A DNA stretch of 64,000 nucleotides, taken from assembly GCF_011074955.1 (NCBI RefSeq), contig NZ_WUQJ01000031.1, positions 186,001 through 250,000 on the forward strand. The letters are read 5' to 3'. Below the pieces are notes generated by a model, which was not told where the DNA came from, ran no database searches, and was given only the letters and a program-made list of their open reading frames with translations. The translations under genes were made by a program, and so were the position numbers. Positions 16,217 to 25,882 of the stretch are shown here, in pieces (positions within the stretch are counted from its first letter, which is position 1; every line of letters begins with the position of its first letter). This DNA comes from Marinobacter caseinilyticus. Its GTDB lineage: Bacteria > Pseudomonadota > Gammaproteobacteria > Pseudomonadales > Oleiphilaceae.

Positions 16217-18877
16217 GTGAAACAGGAATCATCGTGTTCGGTCCGAACGACCTGCCCCTATTGTGGCGTTGGCTGTGGCGTCATTGCCCAGGCCACGTCG
16301 GGACAGGCGGTCGCAGGCGACGCTCAGCATCCCGCCAATCATGGCCGGCTGTGCGTGAAAGGCGCCAGTCTGCATGAGACGCTGGGTTCCAATGGCCGGC
16401 TGCTGTCGGCCAAAGTCCGGGGCCGAACCACGCCGCTCGCCGAAGCGCTGGACGCTACTGCCGAGGCCATCCGGCAGTCGATTGAGACTTACGGGCCGGG
16501 TTCGGTTGCCTTCTATCTATCGGGCCAGTTACTGACCGAAGATTATTACGTGGCCAACAAACTGGCAAAAGGGTTTCTCAAAACGCCCCACGTCGATACC
16601 AATTCCCGGCTTTGCATGTCGTCGGCGGTGGCCGCCCACAAGCGGGCGTTCGGTGCCGATGTGGTGCCGGGCTGTTATGAGGACCTGGAGTTGGCCGAGC
16701 TGCTGGTGTTGACCGGCAGCAATACCGCCTGGAATCACCCCATTCTGTATCAGCGGATGAAGGCCGCCGCCCGACGAGGACGGCGCGTGGTAGTGATCGA
16801 CCCGCGCGAGACGGCCACCACCGAATTGGCCGACCTCCACCTCAAATTGCGCCCCGGCACTGACACCGTGCTGTTTAATGGTTTGCTGGTGTGGCTGGTG
16901 GATCACAACGCCATTGATTGGGATTTCGTTGACAATCATTGCCAGGACCTGGACGTCGCCGTCGCCGCGGCCCGGGAAGCCGCGCCCGATGTCGCCGCCG
17001 TTGCGGCGCTCTGCGACCTTGCCAAAAGCGATGTCGAGGCATTCTTCGAGTGGTTTGCAGCGACCCCCAGAACGGTGACGGGCTTCTCCCAGGGCAGCAA
17101 CCAATCGGTGGCGGGCACCGACAAAGGCAATGCCATTATCAACTGCCACCTGGCGACCGGTCGGATAGGCAAGCCGGGTGCGAGCCCGTTTTCCATCACC
17201 GGGCAACCCAATGCGATGGGTGGCCGGGAAGTGGGCGGCCTGGCCAATACGCTGGCGGCCCACATGGATTACGACAGCCCCGGTGCCTGCGACCGGGTGG
17301 CGCGGTTCTGGCAGACCGATGCGGTGGCGGATGGGCCCGGACTCAAAGCGGTCGATCTTTTCGACGCCGTGCACCGAGGCGACATCAAGGTTTTGTGGGT
17401 GATGGCAACCAATCCCGCCGTTAGCCTGCCGGATTCCACCCGGGTTCGTGAGGCGATTAAGCGCTGCCCGACGGTGATCGTCTCCGACTGCATCGCCCGC
17501 ACCGACACCACGATGCTGGCGGATATCCTGCTGCCGGCGGCCGGCTGGGGCGAAAAAAATGGCACCGTGACCAATTCCGAGCGGCGAATCTCACGCCAGC
17601 GCTCATTCCTGCCGCAAGTGGGGGATGCACGGCCCGACTGGTGGCTGGTGAGTGAGGTCGCCCGACGTCTGGGGCATGCCCACGGTTTTGGCTACGACAC
17701 CGCCGCCGATATCTTCCGCGAACACGCCGCGTTGTCTGGCTTCGAAAATGACGGCGCCCGGCTGTTTGATATCAGCGCGCTGGCAACGCTGTCAGATGCC
17801 GCGTATGACACGCTGGAACCGGTACAATGGCCGGTACGAGCCACCGCTACGAACACCAGTCAGCGACTGTTTTCAGACGGTCGCTTCTGCACCCCGGAGG
17901 GGCGTGGGCGGTTGATTCCGATCCGGACCGTGGTGCCGGCGGCAGTGCCCACGACCGAGGCACCGATGATTGTGAACACCGGTCGTGTCCGGGACCAATG
18001 GCACACCATGACCCGCACGGCCCGATCGCCCCGGCTGCTGCAGCATCGTTCCGAGCCGTTCATTGAGATGCACCCCGACGACCGGCTGGCGTGCGGCATC
18101 GAACAAGCCGGCCTGGCCACCCTGGAGCAGGGCCTGAACCGGTTTACCGGTCGGGTGCGGGAGACCGCGGCTCAGCGACGGGGTGAGGTGTTTATTCCAA
18201 TTCACTGGAACCAGCAATACGCCTCGGCTGGCCTGGCCTCCCAACTGATCGCCCGGGTCGTCGACCCGATCTCCGGACAGCCGGAGTCGAAACATGGCGT
18301 GGCCGCCCTGAAGCCCTTTGAGGCCCGCTGGTATGCCCGGTTGTTGTGCCCGGCTGAACAGCCGCGCAGTTGGTTGGCCGACTACTGGAGCCATGCGCCG
18401 TTAGCCGACTGCGACAGCTGGTGGCTGGCGGGACAGCGATCGGTGGACTGGTCTGCGGAGGTCGGCCACTGGCTGGGCGGAGCACCGCAAATGGTGCTGT
18501 CCGATCCCCAGGAAGGCCGCTTTCGCGCCGCCCGGCTAAAGGGCGGGCGAGTGGTGGCCATCTTGCTGGTGGATGCGATCTCGGAGCGCCTGCCGCCGGT
18601 GGACTGGCTGGCCAGCTGTTTCGCGCTGGACAAGCTGACCCCGGAGCAGTGCCGCAACCTGCTGTCCGGCCGGGATGTGGCGCAAGAAGACATTGGCACG
18701 GTGGTCTGTAGCTGTTTCCAGGTCGGCGAACGGCAGATTGCCAAGGCCATTGCCGATGGCGCACAGGATGTGGCAACCCTGGGGGCTCAGCTCAAGTGCG
18801 GCACCAACTGCGGCTCGTGCCTGCCGGAACTCAAGGCGCTGGTGTCCAGGCTAGGTCTCGAGCCGGCGGAGCATTGA
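16217..18877 (+). CDS. nasA: assimilatory nitrate reductase catalytic subunit
   Basis: An 886-residue cytoplasmic molybdopterin enzyme reducing nitrate to nitrite. Start is GTG 16217, seven bases behind AGGAG. Cys13, Cys16, Cys20 and Cys46 form the N-terminal [4Fe-4S] site. Molybdopterin-binding segments follow, including NSRLCMSSAVAAHKRAFGAD, VLTGSNTAWNHPI and TGRIGKPGASPFSITGQPNA. The molybdopterin dinucleotide-binding domain starts near LIVNTGRVRDQWHTMTRTA. The C-terminus carries a BFD-like [2Fe-2S] domain (CSCFQVGERQI and CGTNCGSC), as in Klebsiella-type NasA. Divergent from nrtABD; its stop overlaps the converging SprT-like gene by 27 bases. Confidence 0.95.
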   Translation: MKQESSCSVRTTCPYCGVGCGVIAQATSGQAVAGDAQHPANHGRLCVKGASLHETLGSNGRLLSAKVRGRTTPLAEALDATAEAIRQSIETYGPGSVAFYLSGQLLTEDYYVANKLAKGFLKTPHVDTNSRLCMSSAVAAHKRAFGADVVPGCYEDLELAELLVLTGSNTAWNHPILYQRMKAAARRGRRVVVIDPRETATTELADLHLKLRPGTDTVLFNGLLVWLVDHNAIDWDFVDNHCQDLDVAVAAAREAAPDVAAVAALCDLAKSDVEAFFEWFAATPRTVTGFSQGSNQSVAGTDKGNAIINCHLATGRIGKPGASPFSITGQPNAMGGREVGGLANTLAAHMDYDSPGACDRVARFWQTDAVADGPGLKAVDLFDAVHRGDIKVLWVMATNPAVSLPDSTRVREAIKRCPTVIVSDCIARTDTTMLADILLPAAGWGEKNGTVTNSERRISRQRSFLPQVGDARPDWWLVSEVARRLGHAHGFGYDTAADIFREHAALSGFENDGARLFDISALATLSDAAYDTLEPVQWPVRATATNTSQRLFSDGRFCTPEGRGRLIPIRTVVPAAVPTTEAPMIVNTGRVRDQWHTMTRTARSPRLLQHRSEPFIEMHPDDRLACGIEQAGLATLEQGLNRFTGRVRETAAQRRGEVFIPIHWNQQYASAGLASQLIARVVDPISGQPESKHGVAALKPFEARWYARLLCPAEQPRSWLADYWSHAPLADCDSWWLAGQRSVDWSAEVGHWLGGAPQMVLSDPQEGRFRAARLKGGRVVAILLVDAISERLPPVDWLASCFALDKLTPEQCRNLLSGRDVAQEDIGTVVCSCFQVGERQIAKAIADGAQDVATLGAQLKCGTNCGSCLPELKALVSRLGLEPAEH

Positions 18878-19552
18878 GGCCGGTACCCGGTACCGCAGTC
18901 CGTGCGAGGCGCCGGTGCCTGCAACGGTACAGGTTTTTCGGTTAATGCGCTGAACGACACCTTCACGCCAGTGGGCGTCTGAACCGAAGCCCACGGCGTC
19001 TCCCACCTGCCACTGCGCCAGCAGTTCGCCTGAGCTGGCGATAGCAAACGGTTGATCGGGAAGGCTCAGTCCGTGGTCGGGCGCGGTGTGTTGCATCGTG
19101 GTCCGCACGGATTGGGCGGCGCCGCTGGCGTGCAAGTTATCCAGGATCTCGTAAAAATGACGGTTATGCACCGAGCCCCGCTTGCGCTTGCCGGCCACGT
19201 GCTGCAATAAATGGGCGAACTCATGGCAGCAAGTGTGGGCAAGCAGGTTGAGCGTGGACAATTGGCCGTCAAAATACCCCCGGTTCAGGATTTCCCGGCT
19301 GGACAACCAGCCTGCCGCGGTGTCGGGCCGATGTTTGGCAATGATCATTCGGGCGCCAAAGGTAATGCTGTGCTGGCGCAGGCGCGGATCAAACCGGTGG
19401 TACGTGGCCTGACCGGCTCCAACCCGGCACGCCAGCAGGGTGCCCGGATGGCGCTCCCGTATCCAGCCGCGGGCGGGCTGCCACAATACCTCAGCGGTGG
19501 TTGTGCAAAGCAGGTGACCGAGGGAACGTGCGTCTTGGGGGCTCACAGACAT
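18851..19552 (-). CDS. SprT-like zinc metallopeptidase-domain protein
   Basis: A SprT-family protein of 233 residues if it starts at ATG 19552 (MSVSPQDARSLG). The frame stays open to ATG 19690, but those 46 residues look unlike coding sequence; neither start has a good ribosome site. HEFAHLLQHVAG supplies the HExxH zinc motif, and a later His in RGSVHNRHFYEIL may be the third ligand. The family includes E. coli SprT (function uncertain) and eukaryotic SPRTN, which degrades DNA-protein crosslinks. The C-terminal 80 residues (VGDAVGFGSDAHWREGVVQR) look like a small beta domain. Converges with nasA and overlaps its end. Confidence 0.75.
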   Translation of the reverse strand: MSVSPQDARSLGHLLCTTTAEVLWQPARGWIRERHPGTLLACRVGAGQATYHRFDPRLRQHSITFGARMIIAKHRPDTAAGWLSSREILNRGYFDGQLSTLNLLAHTCCHEFAHLLQHVAGKRKRGSVHNRHFYEILDNLHASGAAQSVRTTMQHTAPDHGLSLPDQPFAIASSGELLAQWQVGDAVGFGSDAHWREGVVQRINRKTCTVAGTGASHGLRYRVPASMLRRLET

Positions 19553-19828
19553 GTTCAAAAACAGCGATTCCGTGTGTGAATGGCGAGTAAATACGGTGCT
19601 CAGGTCGGAATAATACCCGCTTGAAGACAGGATAGAAACGACCTCAAGGCGGTGCTCGGAGAATGGCCGTAGCCAACTTTCTACGGCCATTCTGCCGCCG
19701 CTGCCGCAAAGACCCTGGCTTCGGACTGGCGCAACCGGCCCCGGTCCGGCCTGCCGGTCAGGCCCAATGGGCAGGTGCGACCTTGTGCTCGCGTTGGATT
19801 TGAGAAAGCTTTGTTTTCTGTATCAAAT

Positions 19829-19847
19829 AATAATGATTATCATTATT
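19829..19847 (+). promoter_or_regulatory. Fur box before the siderophore receptor gene
   Basis: AATAATGATTATCATTATT is a near-perfect 19-base palindrome and matches the Fur consensus GATAATGATAATCATTATC in 16 of 19 bases, 57 bases before the receptor start. Confidence 0.9.
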
Positions 19848-19904
19848 ATGTATGACTCATTCTCATTTGCCTGATCAATGGCCTACAGTCACTGGAGAGT
19901 AGTC

Positions 19905-22082
19905 ATGCCTCAACCCCCGATAGTTCACACGCACCGCAAGCCGCTTGTGTACGCTTTGGTATGGGCCTCGTTGCCCGCCGCCACGCTGGCCCAAGAGGCC
20001 CAGCCAACAGTGCTGGACGCGATTCAGGTTTCTGCCGAGCGCGGTGAGCCCGCCTCCGAATCCACCAGCAGTTACACCGCCGCCAGCAGTCGAACCGCGT
20101 TGAAACTGGCATTGTCTCACCGGGAAACGCCGCAGTCGGTCTCGGTGATTACGCGCAAACAGATGGATGATTTTGCACAGACCGATGTCAACGACGTGCT
20201 GGAGGGCACCACCGGTGTAACGGTCGAATCGGTCGAGACCGATCGCACCTATTACACCTCACGCGGCTTCAACATCGACAACTTCCAGTACGACGGTGTG
20301 GGCTTGCCCGCCGTGTACGACAATGTCCAGGGCGACCTCGATACCGCTTTTTACGATCGGGTCGAGGTGCTCCGCGGCGCCAATGGCCTCATGACGGGCA
20401 TCGGCAATCCATCGGCCACCGTCAACTTCATTCGCAAACGACCGACCGTCGCCAACCGTGCCTCCGTGGCGGTCACCGGGGGTTCCTACGATAACCGACG
20501 CATCGTGGGCGACGTCTCCGGTGCAGTGACGGCATCCGGTAAGGTGCGAGGCCGTGTCGTTGCCGGCTATCAGAATCGCGATTCCTACCTCGACCGCTAC
20601 AACAATGAAAAGCAGATGTTTTATGGTGTGGTGGAAGCAGACCTCACTGCCACCACAGTGCTGACGCTGGGTCACGCCAGCCAGACCTCGGACACCGACA
20701 GCCCACTGTGGGGCGCGCTGCCGCTGTTCTACAGCGATGGGTCGCCAACCCACTACCAGCGGTCTACCAGCACATCGGCCGACTGGTCTTACTGGGACAA
20801 TGTTCAGCACAACAGCTTTGCGGAACTGAGTCAGCAACTGGGCGGCGGCTGGCAGGCGAAGGGCAGTGTCCTGCGGCTGGAAAAGGACAGCGATTCGGAA
20901 CTGTTTTACCAGTATGGAACCCCCGACCGGCAGACCGGCGAAGGCCTCTTCGCCTACCCCAGCCAGTACGAACTGAACACCGAACAATGGGTGGCGGATG
21001 CCTACGCGACCGGTCCGTTCAGTCTGGTGGGCCGCATCCATGAGCTGGTATTGGGGGCCACCTGGTCACGCTCGGAAACGGTGGACGAATCCCGATACGG
21101 CCAGGGCATTGGCACCGCCTTGCCGCCGTTGGAGGAATGGACCGGTAGTTACCCCAAACCGACGTTTGACAACGGTATCAGTGGGTCGGACTGGACCGAC
21201 AAACAGACCAGTACCTACGCGGCGGTGCGGTGGACGCTGGCCGACCCGCTGACGGCAATCACGGGTGTGCGGCTGACCTGGCTCGACAGCGAAGGGGTGA
21301 GTTACGGTCTCAGCAAGGCCACCCGCTATAACGCTGTGGAAACGCCTTACGCGGGCTTGATCTATGATCTCAGCCACAACCACTCTGTGTACGCCAGTTA
21401 TACCGAAATATTCAAGCCCCAGACCGAGGTGGACCGTGACCGGAACCGTCTTGATCCGATCGACGGCGTCAATTACGAAGTCGGGCTGAAGAGCGACTAT
21501 CGGGCGGGCCGGCTGAAATCAACCGTGGCGGTATTCCATACCGAGCAGGATAACCTGGCGGAAGCGGCAGGCACCTTTGATAATTCCGTCGACAGCTATT
21601 ACCGCGGGGTGGATGGCCTCACCAGTGAAGGCATAGAGTTGGAACTGGCGGGGGAGGTCAGTGACCGGGTTCAGCTCTTCGCCGGGTACACCTACGTCGA
21701 TATCGATACGGCCAATGGCCACACTGCCAAGCCGTCGATCCCGGCCCACCTGGCCCAGCTCAGGGCTACCTGGCGGGTACCGGGCACCACCGGCCTGGCG
21801 CTGGGAAGCCAGGTGCGATGGCAATCCGCAATCCGCCAGAATCAGGGCACGGTCAGTGGCGGACCCAATGACGGCCAGCCGATCGTGACGCGCCAGAGCA
21901 GCTATGCCGTGCTGGATGTGATGGCCCGTTATGATTTTGCCCGCAACTGGCGTGCGCAACTCAACGTCAACAATGTGACCGACGAGAAGTACATTGAGAG
22001 CCTGAAGAAATTCGGCACCTCGGCCCAGGGTTTTTACGGTGCACCGACCAACGCCAACGTGACCGTCAGCTGGACTTATTGA
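19905..22082 (+). CDS. TonB-dependent ferric-siderophore receptor
   Basis: A 725-residue outer-membrane receptor. ATG 19905 is five bases behind GGAGAG; the earlier in-frame ATG at 19878 lacks a site. Signal peptide to about residue 33 (PAATLA-QEA), then a TonB-box-like LDAIQVSAER. The plug domain includes RETPQSVSVITRKQMDDF, GTTGVTVESVETDRTYYTSR, RVEVLRGANGLMTGIGNPSA and TVNFIRKRPT. The rest is a 22-strand barrel ending in SWTY. The RGFNIDNFQYDG type is that of hydroxamate-siderophore receptors (FhuE/PupA/FpvA group), consistent with the fhu genes beside it. No N-terminal signalling domain, so no surface-signalling role. Confidence 0.93.
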   Translation: MPQPPIVHTHRKPLVYALVWASLPAATLAQEAQPTVLDAIQVSAERGEPASESTSSYTAASSRTALKLALSHRETPQSVSVITRKQMDDFAQTDVNDVLEGTTGVTVESVETDRTYYTSRGFNIDNFQYDGVGLPAVYDNVQGDLDTAFYDRVEVLRGANGLMTGIGNPSATVNFIRKRPTVANRASVAVTGGSYDNRRIVGDVSGAVTASGKVRGRVVAGYQNRDSYLDRYNNEKQMFYGVVEADLTATTVLTLGHASQTSDTDSPLWGALPLFYSDGSPTHYQRSTSTSADWSYWDNVQHNSFAELSQQLGGGWQAKGSVLRLEKDSDSELFYQYGTPDRQTGEGLFAYPSQYELNTEQWVADAYATGPFSLVGRIHELVLGATWSRSETVDESRYGQGIGTALPPLEEWTGSYPKPTFDNGISGSDWTDKQTSTYAAVRWTLADPLTAITGVRLTWLDSEGVSYGLSKATRYNAVETPYAGLIYDLSHNHSVYASYTEIFKPQTEVDRDRNRLDPIDGVNYEVGLKSDYRAGRLKSTVAVFHTEQDNLAEAAGTFDNSVDSYYRGVDGLTSEGIELELAGEVSDRVQLFAGYTYVDIDTANGHTAKPSIPAHLAQLRATWRVPGTTGLALGSQVRWQSAIRQNQGTVSGGPNDGQPIVTRQSSYAVLDVMARYDFARNWRAQLNVNNVTDEKYIESLKKFGTSAQGFYGAPTNANVTVSWTY

Positions 22083-22127
22083 TCGGAACCGCTGCACCGA
22101 AAGGGGGTGTCGGCTTGCCGGCTCCCG

Positions 22128-22958
22128 CTATCCCGCCGGGGACCAGATCCCCGGCGGGATGGAGACCGGTTGGTCTGAATGCGGGCGGGCAAGCGGGTGT
22201 GCCGTTGCCCGCGCCTGCTCGGTCATTCTCTGTTTACGATAAATACCGCAGGTTCCGCAATAACCGCCCCCAGGCAACAGATACTTCATGCAACAGCCCC
22301 GGCGCTGGGGTAAGGCACAGCCACGCCCGTCAAGTTCGGTCGGAATCCAGTCGATAAAGCGCCGGGCGTCGCAGTCGACGCTATTGAGCCAATCGGTCGC
22401 CTCACGACACAGAGTTTGGGGTGGGGCGCTGGCATACAATGCCGAAAAGGGCGCGCACAGCCCCAACCCCACGCTGCTCCAGAACGCGCCAGGGGTAACT
22501 CCCAGGTCCTGTCCGAACAGTGGGTACCAGGTCTTGACCAGCCGTGCGATGGCGCTGGCGAAGCCAGCAAAGCCAGCCGTGGTGGCTGCCGCCTCCCAGT
22601 ACCATTGATCGGTGTCCTCCGCGCTCGGGGACAGCCAGATTGATCGTGAGTCGGGGACCGGAGCCTGGCCTTCCAGAAACAACCTGAGGGTCAAAGGAGC
22701 GATCACGTTCAGTGCAAGCGTCTGGTGCAGAACCGAGGCGCGAGCCCGAAGTTGTCGGCTGCTGACGCCCTGGCCAGCCTGCTGGCTCAGCCGCGCCCGC
22801 AATCGATCCGGATTCAACAGGCAGTCCGCCAGCCGCACACAGTCTTGCGGTCTGGCGCGGGCGGTGGAGGTGTCGTGGCTCAGGAGTGAGGCCGGCGTGA
22901 TCCTGGCCTGCTCCAGCAGGCGGCGATAGCGCAGAGCCCAGTCCTTAGTGTTTGTCAT
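22128..22958 (-). CDS. FhuF-like ferric-siderophore reductase
   Basis: A 276-residue protein whose C-terminus holds the FhuF signature CCMKYLLPGGGYCGTCGIYR, four cysteines that bind a [2Fe-2S] cluster used to reduce ferric hydroxamate siderophores in the cytoplasm. The N-terminal two thirds are Leu/Ala-rich and weakly conserved, as usual. The start (ATG 22958) overlaps the end of fhuB by 14 bases, so translation is probably coupled. Its final codons are part of a 13-bp palindrome that also serves as the 3' hairpin. E. coli FhuF is the model for the proposed role. Confidence 0.82.
   Translation of the reverse strand: MTNTKDWALRYRRLLEQARITPASLLSHDTSTARARPQDCVRLADCLLNPDRLRARLSQQAGQGVSSRQLRARASVLHQTLALNVIAPLTLRLFLEGQAPVPDSRSIWLSPSAEDTDQWYWEAAATTAGFAGFASAIARLVKTWYPLFGQDLGVTPGAFWSSVGLGLCAPFSALYASAPPQTLCREATDWLNSVDCDARRFIDWIPTELDGRGCALPQRRGCCMKYLLPGGGYCGTCGIYRKQRMTEQARATAHPLARPHSDQPVSIPPGIWSPAG
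22130..22160. terminator. U-less hairpin spanning the end of the FhuF-like gene
   Basis: A perfect 13-bp stem (ATCCCGCCGGGGA and complement) with loop CCAGA, inside the last codons of the FhuF-like gene and 47 bases from the convergent receptor stop. No T run on either side. Confidence 0.5.
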
Positions 22959-24954
22959 GGCGACTGAGCCCCCAGAGAAAGTAGACCCCGCCTACCAGCG
23001 CGGCCAGCAGACCGGCCGGCAGTTGGTTGGGAAACAGCAGCACCCGCGCCAGATAGTCGGCCAGCGCCATCAGCATTGCCCCCGCCAGGGCCGCCACCAT
23101 AAGCTGGCGGCCGACGGTTTGCTGGCCCAGCACACGGGCCAGGTGCGGCGCCATCAGGCCGACAAAACTGAGCGGCCCGATCACCATGGTGGCGGCTGCG
23201 GTCAGTGCCGCCGCCAGCACCATCAACCGCAGCCGGGCCCGCGCCACATTCAGCCCGAGCGCGGCGGCGGTGCTGTGCCCCAGGGGCAGCAGTGTCAGGG
23301 CACGGCGTCCGGTCACGGTCAGGGCGCCGAGCAGCAACGTTGCCGCCGCCAGTGCCAGGGCCTCAGCGTTGGTCACCAGCCAGGTGGAACCGGACATCCA
23401 GTTCAACAACGCGACGGCGTCGCTGCCGCCACCCGCCAAGACCAGGCGCAGACCGGCGTCCATAAAGACGTAAATGGCCACGCCGCCCAGTAACAGTGGG
23501 TGGCCGGCGAACGTGTGCCGGCGCGACAGCGCCAGAAGCAGTAACAGCACGGTCATACCGCCGGCGGTGCCTGCAAGCAGTTGTCCGGGGCGTCCGAGAT
23601 GCAGCCCAAACAACGTCAGCAGTACCATGGCCATGCCTGCGCCTCCGCTGATGCCCAGCACTTCCGGGCTGGCCATGACATTGCCGGTGAGGCGCTGGAT
23701 CACCGTTCCTGCCAAGCCCAGCGCCACGCCGGCGGCGATCGCCGCCAACAGTCGAGGCCCTCGCCAGTGCCAGACCTGGGCCCAGTCGGTGGGTGGTGTC
23801 CAGTGCCAGCCATCCAGACCCGGCGACCAGCCGATGGCCAGAGTAACGATGGCCACGAGCATGAAACTCATGACCCAGAGGGTCGTGGGTAACGGCCGGC
23901 GCGCCAGTACCAGCGGAGCAGGACCGGGTTCGTCACCTGGCATGTGTCGGTTGTTACGCAACCCGTTCAACGCCAGTAAAATGACCGGGCCACCGATCAG
24001 CGCGGTGGCGGCTCCGGTGGGAACCAACGAGCCCGCGGTCCAGGTCGTGGCCCATTGTGCCAGGGTGTCCGCCAATAACAGCAAAGCGCCGCCCAGCAGC
24101 GTGCTCCAGAACAACTTCTGCCTGAGGGTGCGGGCGCCCAGCAACCTTGCCAGCACCGGTGCCGCCAGCCCGACGAAGGCCACGACCCCCACCCGGCTCA
24201 CGACCGAGGCGGTCATCAGTACCACCAGGAACAGGGCCAGCAGTCGCACAACGGCGACCCGCGCCCCCAGTGCGTGTGCCGAACCGGCACCCAGCTGCAA
24301 CAGTTGCAGCGGCTTGATCAGCAGCACCAGGGCAAGCCCAAGCACCACCACCCGGGGCCACAAATCGACAAATTGCGACCAGTCGTTCTGAACCAGCGAG
24401 CCGGCGCCCCAGATAAACAGATTGCCCAGGTATTCGCCGTGGAACAGCAAGAGGGCGGCATTCAGAGCACCCAGAAAAAAGCTGATCACCAGACCGGCCA
24501 ATATTACCGTGACGGGTGAAAAGCCCATTTTACAGGTCAGCGCCACCACCAGGCCTGCGGCCAGCAAGCCACCGGCAAGCGCGATTAAATCGGCGCTGAA
24601 CGCCAGCACTGAGGGGGCATACAAGGTTGCGACAGCCAATGCGAGTTGGGCTCCGGAGGCCACTCCCAGGGTGCTGGGCGAGGCCAGCGGGTTGCCGAGC
24701 ACCTGTTGCAGTGTGGCGCCCGCCAGGCCGAGGCCAAATCCGATGACAATGGCCATGGCAAATCGGGGCGCCCAGCTGTAGTGCAGCAGAATCTGACGGT
24801 AGTCGGTACTGTCAGCTGCCGAGAACGCCTGCCACAGCGCCGACAATGGGACCTGGCCGAGCCAGGGCAGGCTGGCGCCGGCGAGCGCAACGGCCCAGAG
24901 AATGGCCGTGGCAACGGGCAGTCGGGTGGTGCTGCCCATAACGCTAGTGGACAT
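22945..24954 (-). CDS. fhuB: ferric-hydroxamate ABC permease FhuB (fused double-length)
   Basis: A 669-residue inner-membrane permease formed from two fused FecCD-type halves, each of about ten helices, as in E. coli FhuB. The first half shows GFGLGLAGATLQQVLGNPLA, the second GLAGTVIQRLTGNVMASPEV; these are the repeated coupling-helix regions that contact FhuC. Both halves also have a FVGLAAP or FVGLMAP motif. Start ATG 24954 follows GGAGG. It overlaps fhuD by 11 bases upstream and the FhuF-like gene by 14 downstream, so the four genes form one tightly coupled unit. Confidence 0.93.
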   Translation of the reverse strand: MSTSVMGSTTRLPVATAILWAVALAGASLPWLGQVPLSALWQAFSAADSTDYRQILLHYSWAPRFAMAIVIGFGLGLAGATLQQVLGNPLASPSTLGVASGAQLALAVATLYAPSVLAFSADLIALAGGLLAAGLVVALTCKMGFSPVTVILAGLVISFFLGALNAALLLFHGEYLGNLFIWGAGSLVQNDWSQFVDLWPRVVVLGLALVLLIKPLQLLQLGAGSAHALGARVAVVRLLALFLVVLMTASVVSRVGVVAFVGLAAPVLARLLGARTLRQKLFWSTLLGGALLLLADTLAQWATTWTAGSLVPTGAATALIGGPVILLALNGLRNNRHMPGDEPGPAPLVLARRPLPTTLWVMSFMLVAIVTLAIGWSPGLDGWHWTPPTDWAQVWHWRGPRLLAAIAAGVALGLAGTVIQRLTGNVMASPEVLGISGGAGMAMVLLTLFGLHLGRPGQLLAGTAGGMTVLLLLLALSRRHTFAGHPLLLGGVAIYVFMDAGLRLVLAGGGSDAVALLNWMSGSTWLVTNAEALALAAATLLLGALTVTGRRALTLLPLGHSTAAALGLNVARARLRLMVLAAALTAAATMVIGPLSFVGLMAPHLARVLGQQTVGRQLMVAALAGAMLMALADYLARVLLFPNQLPAGLLAALVGGVYFLWGLSRHDKH

Positions 24955-25882
24955 TCGCCCGGCCTCCGTCCAGTAAGGCCTGGGTTAGCAACTGTGCCAT
25001 GCGGTTGACCGCATTGACCCCGCCGTAGGCCCACACCGGATCGATCTGATAGACCTCGCGGTGGCGCACCGCGGGTAAGTGGGTCCAGAACGGACTGCTG
25101 GCGAGCTGGTTCGCGAGGCCGGCGGTGGTCGGCGAGATCACCACAAGCCGGGCGTCAGGCATGGCCGCTATCGCCTCCAGGCCAACCATGGCAAAGCCCC
25201 AGAAATTCCCCGGCCGTTGCCGGGCATTGGCCAGCCCGAGGCCATTGAGGGCAGCCTGAAACAGACCATTGGACGCATTCATTCTGACGTGGCGAGCGTC
25301 CATGAAACTCACCAGGGCAATCGGTTTTCCAGTCAGCCCGGCCCGCTCCAGGTGCTGGCGGTTGGCCATCATGGCCCGTTCCAGATCGGCCAGCACCTGC
25401 TGAGCCCGATTCTCCCGGTCGAGGATGTCCGCCAGCGTCAGCAGCATTCGCCGGGCCTGGCTAAAGGGCTCCGCGCCCTGGTCATAGACGCTGATAACGT
25501 AGGTCGGCGCGATGCTCTGCAGTGATTGCCACGCCGGTGCCAGTTGATCGCTGGTGATGATCAGGTCCGGCGTTAACTCGGCAATGGCCGCCAGGCTCGG
25601 GGCGCTGCGGGCACCGACATGCTCGATGCCGTCTGGCAGGGGCGGATCCTGAACCCAGACCGGGTAACCGTCCCGATCCGCGATCCCCACCGGTGTGATG
25701 CCCAGCAGTAGCAGCGCCTCAGTGGCGGCCCAGTTCAGTGCCACGACGCGCCGGGGTGTCTCTGTGAGTTGCAGCTCGCCCCGTTCATGGAGCCAGGTGT
25801 CGGCCCCGGTGTTTGTGGCGACGAACAGCAACCCGATCAGGCAGAACATCCGCCGGGCCACTGCCGTAAGGTTAGTGAACAT
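24944..25882 (-). CDS. fhuD: iron-siderophore substrate-binding protein (FhuD-like)
   Basis: A 312-residue periplasmic binding protein. Start ATG 25882 lies inside the end of fhuC (11-base overlap); the extra upstream frame is antisense-like. The signal peptide runs through VARRMFCLIGLLFVATNTGA. The FecB/BtuF-type fold shows in TPRRVVALNWAATEALLLLGITPVG, LAAIAELTPDLIITSDQ and a C-terminal VYQIDPVWAYGGVNAVNRMA, the W-x-x-G-G end shared with FhuD. Hydroxamate specificity is inferred from operon membership. Confidence 0.9.
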   Translation of the reverse strand: MFTNLTAVARRMFCLIGLLFVATNTGADTWLHERGELQLTETPRRVVALNWAATEALLLLGITPVGIADRDGYPVWVQDPPLPDGIEHVGARSAPSLAAIAELTPDLIITSDQLAPAWQSLQSIAPTYVISVYDQGAEPFSQARRMLLTLADILDRENRAQQVLADLERAMMANRQHLERAGLTGKPIALVSFMDARHVRMNASNGLFQAALNGLGLANARQRPGNFWGFAMVGLEAIAAMPDARLVVISPTTAGLANQLASSPFWTHLPAVRHREVYQIDPVWAYGGVNAVNRMAQLLTQALLDGGRANVH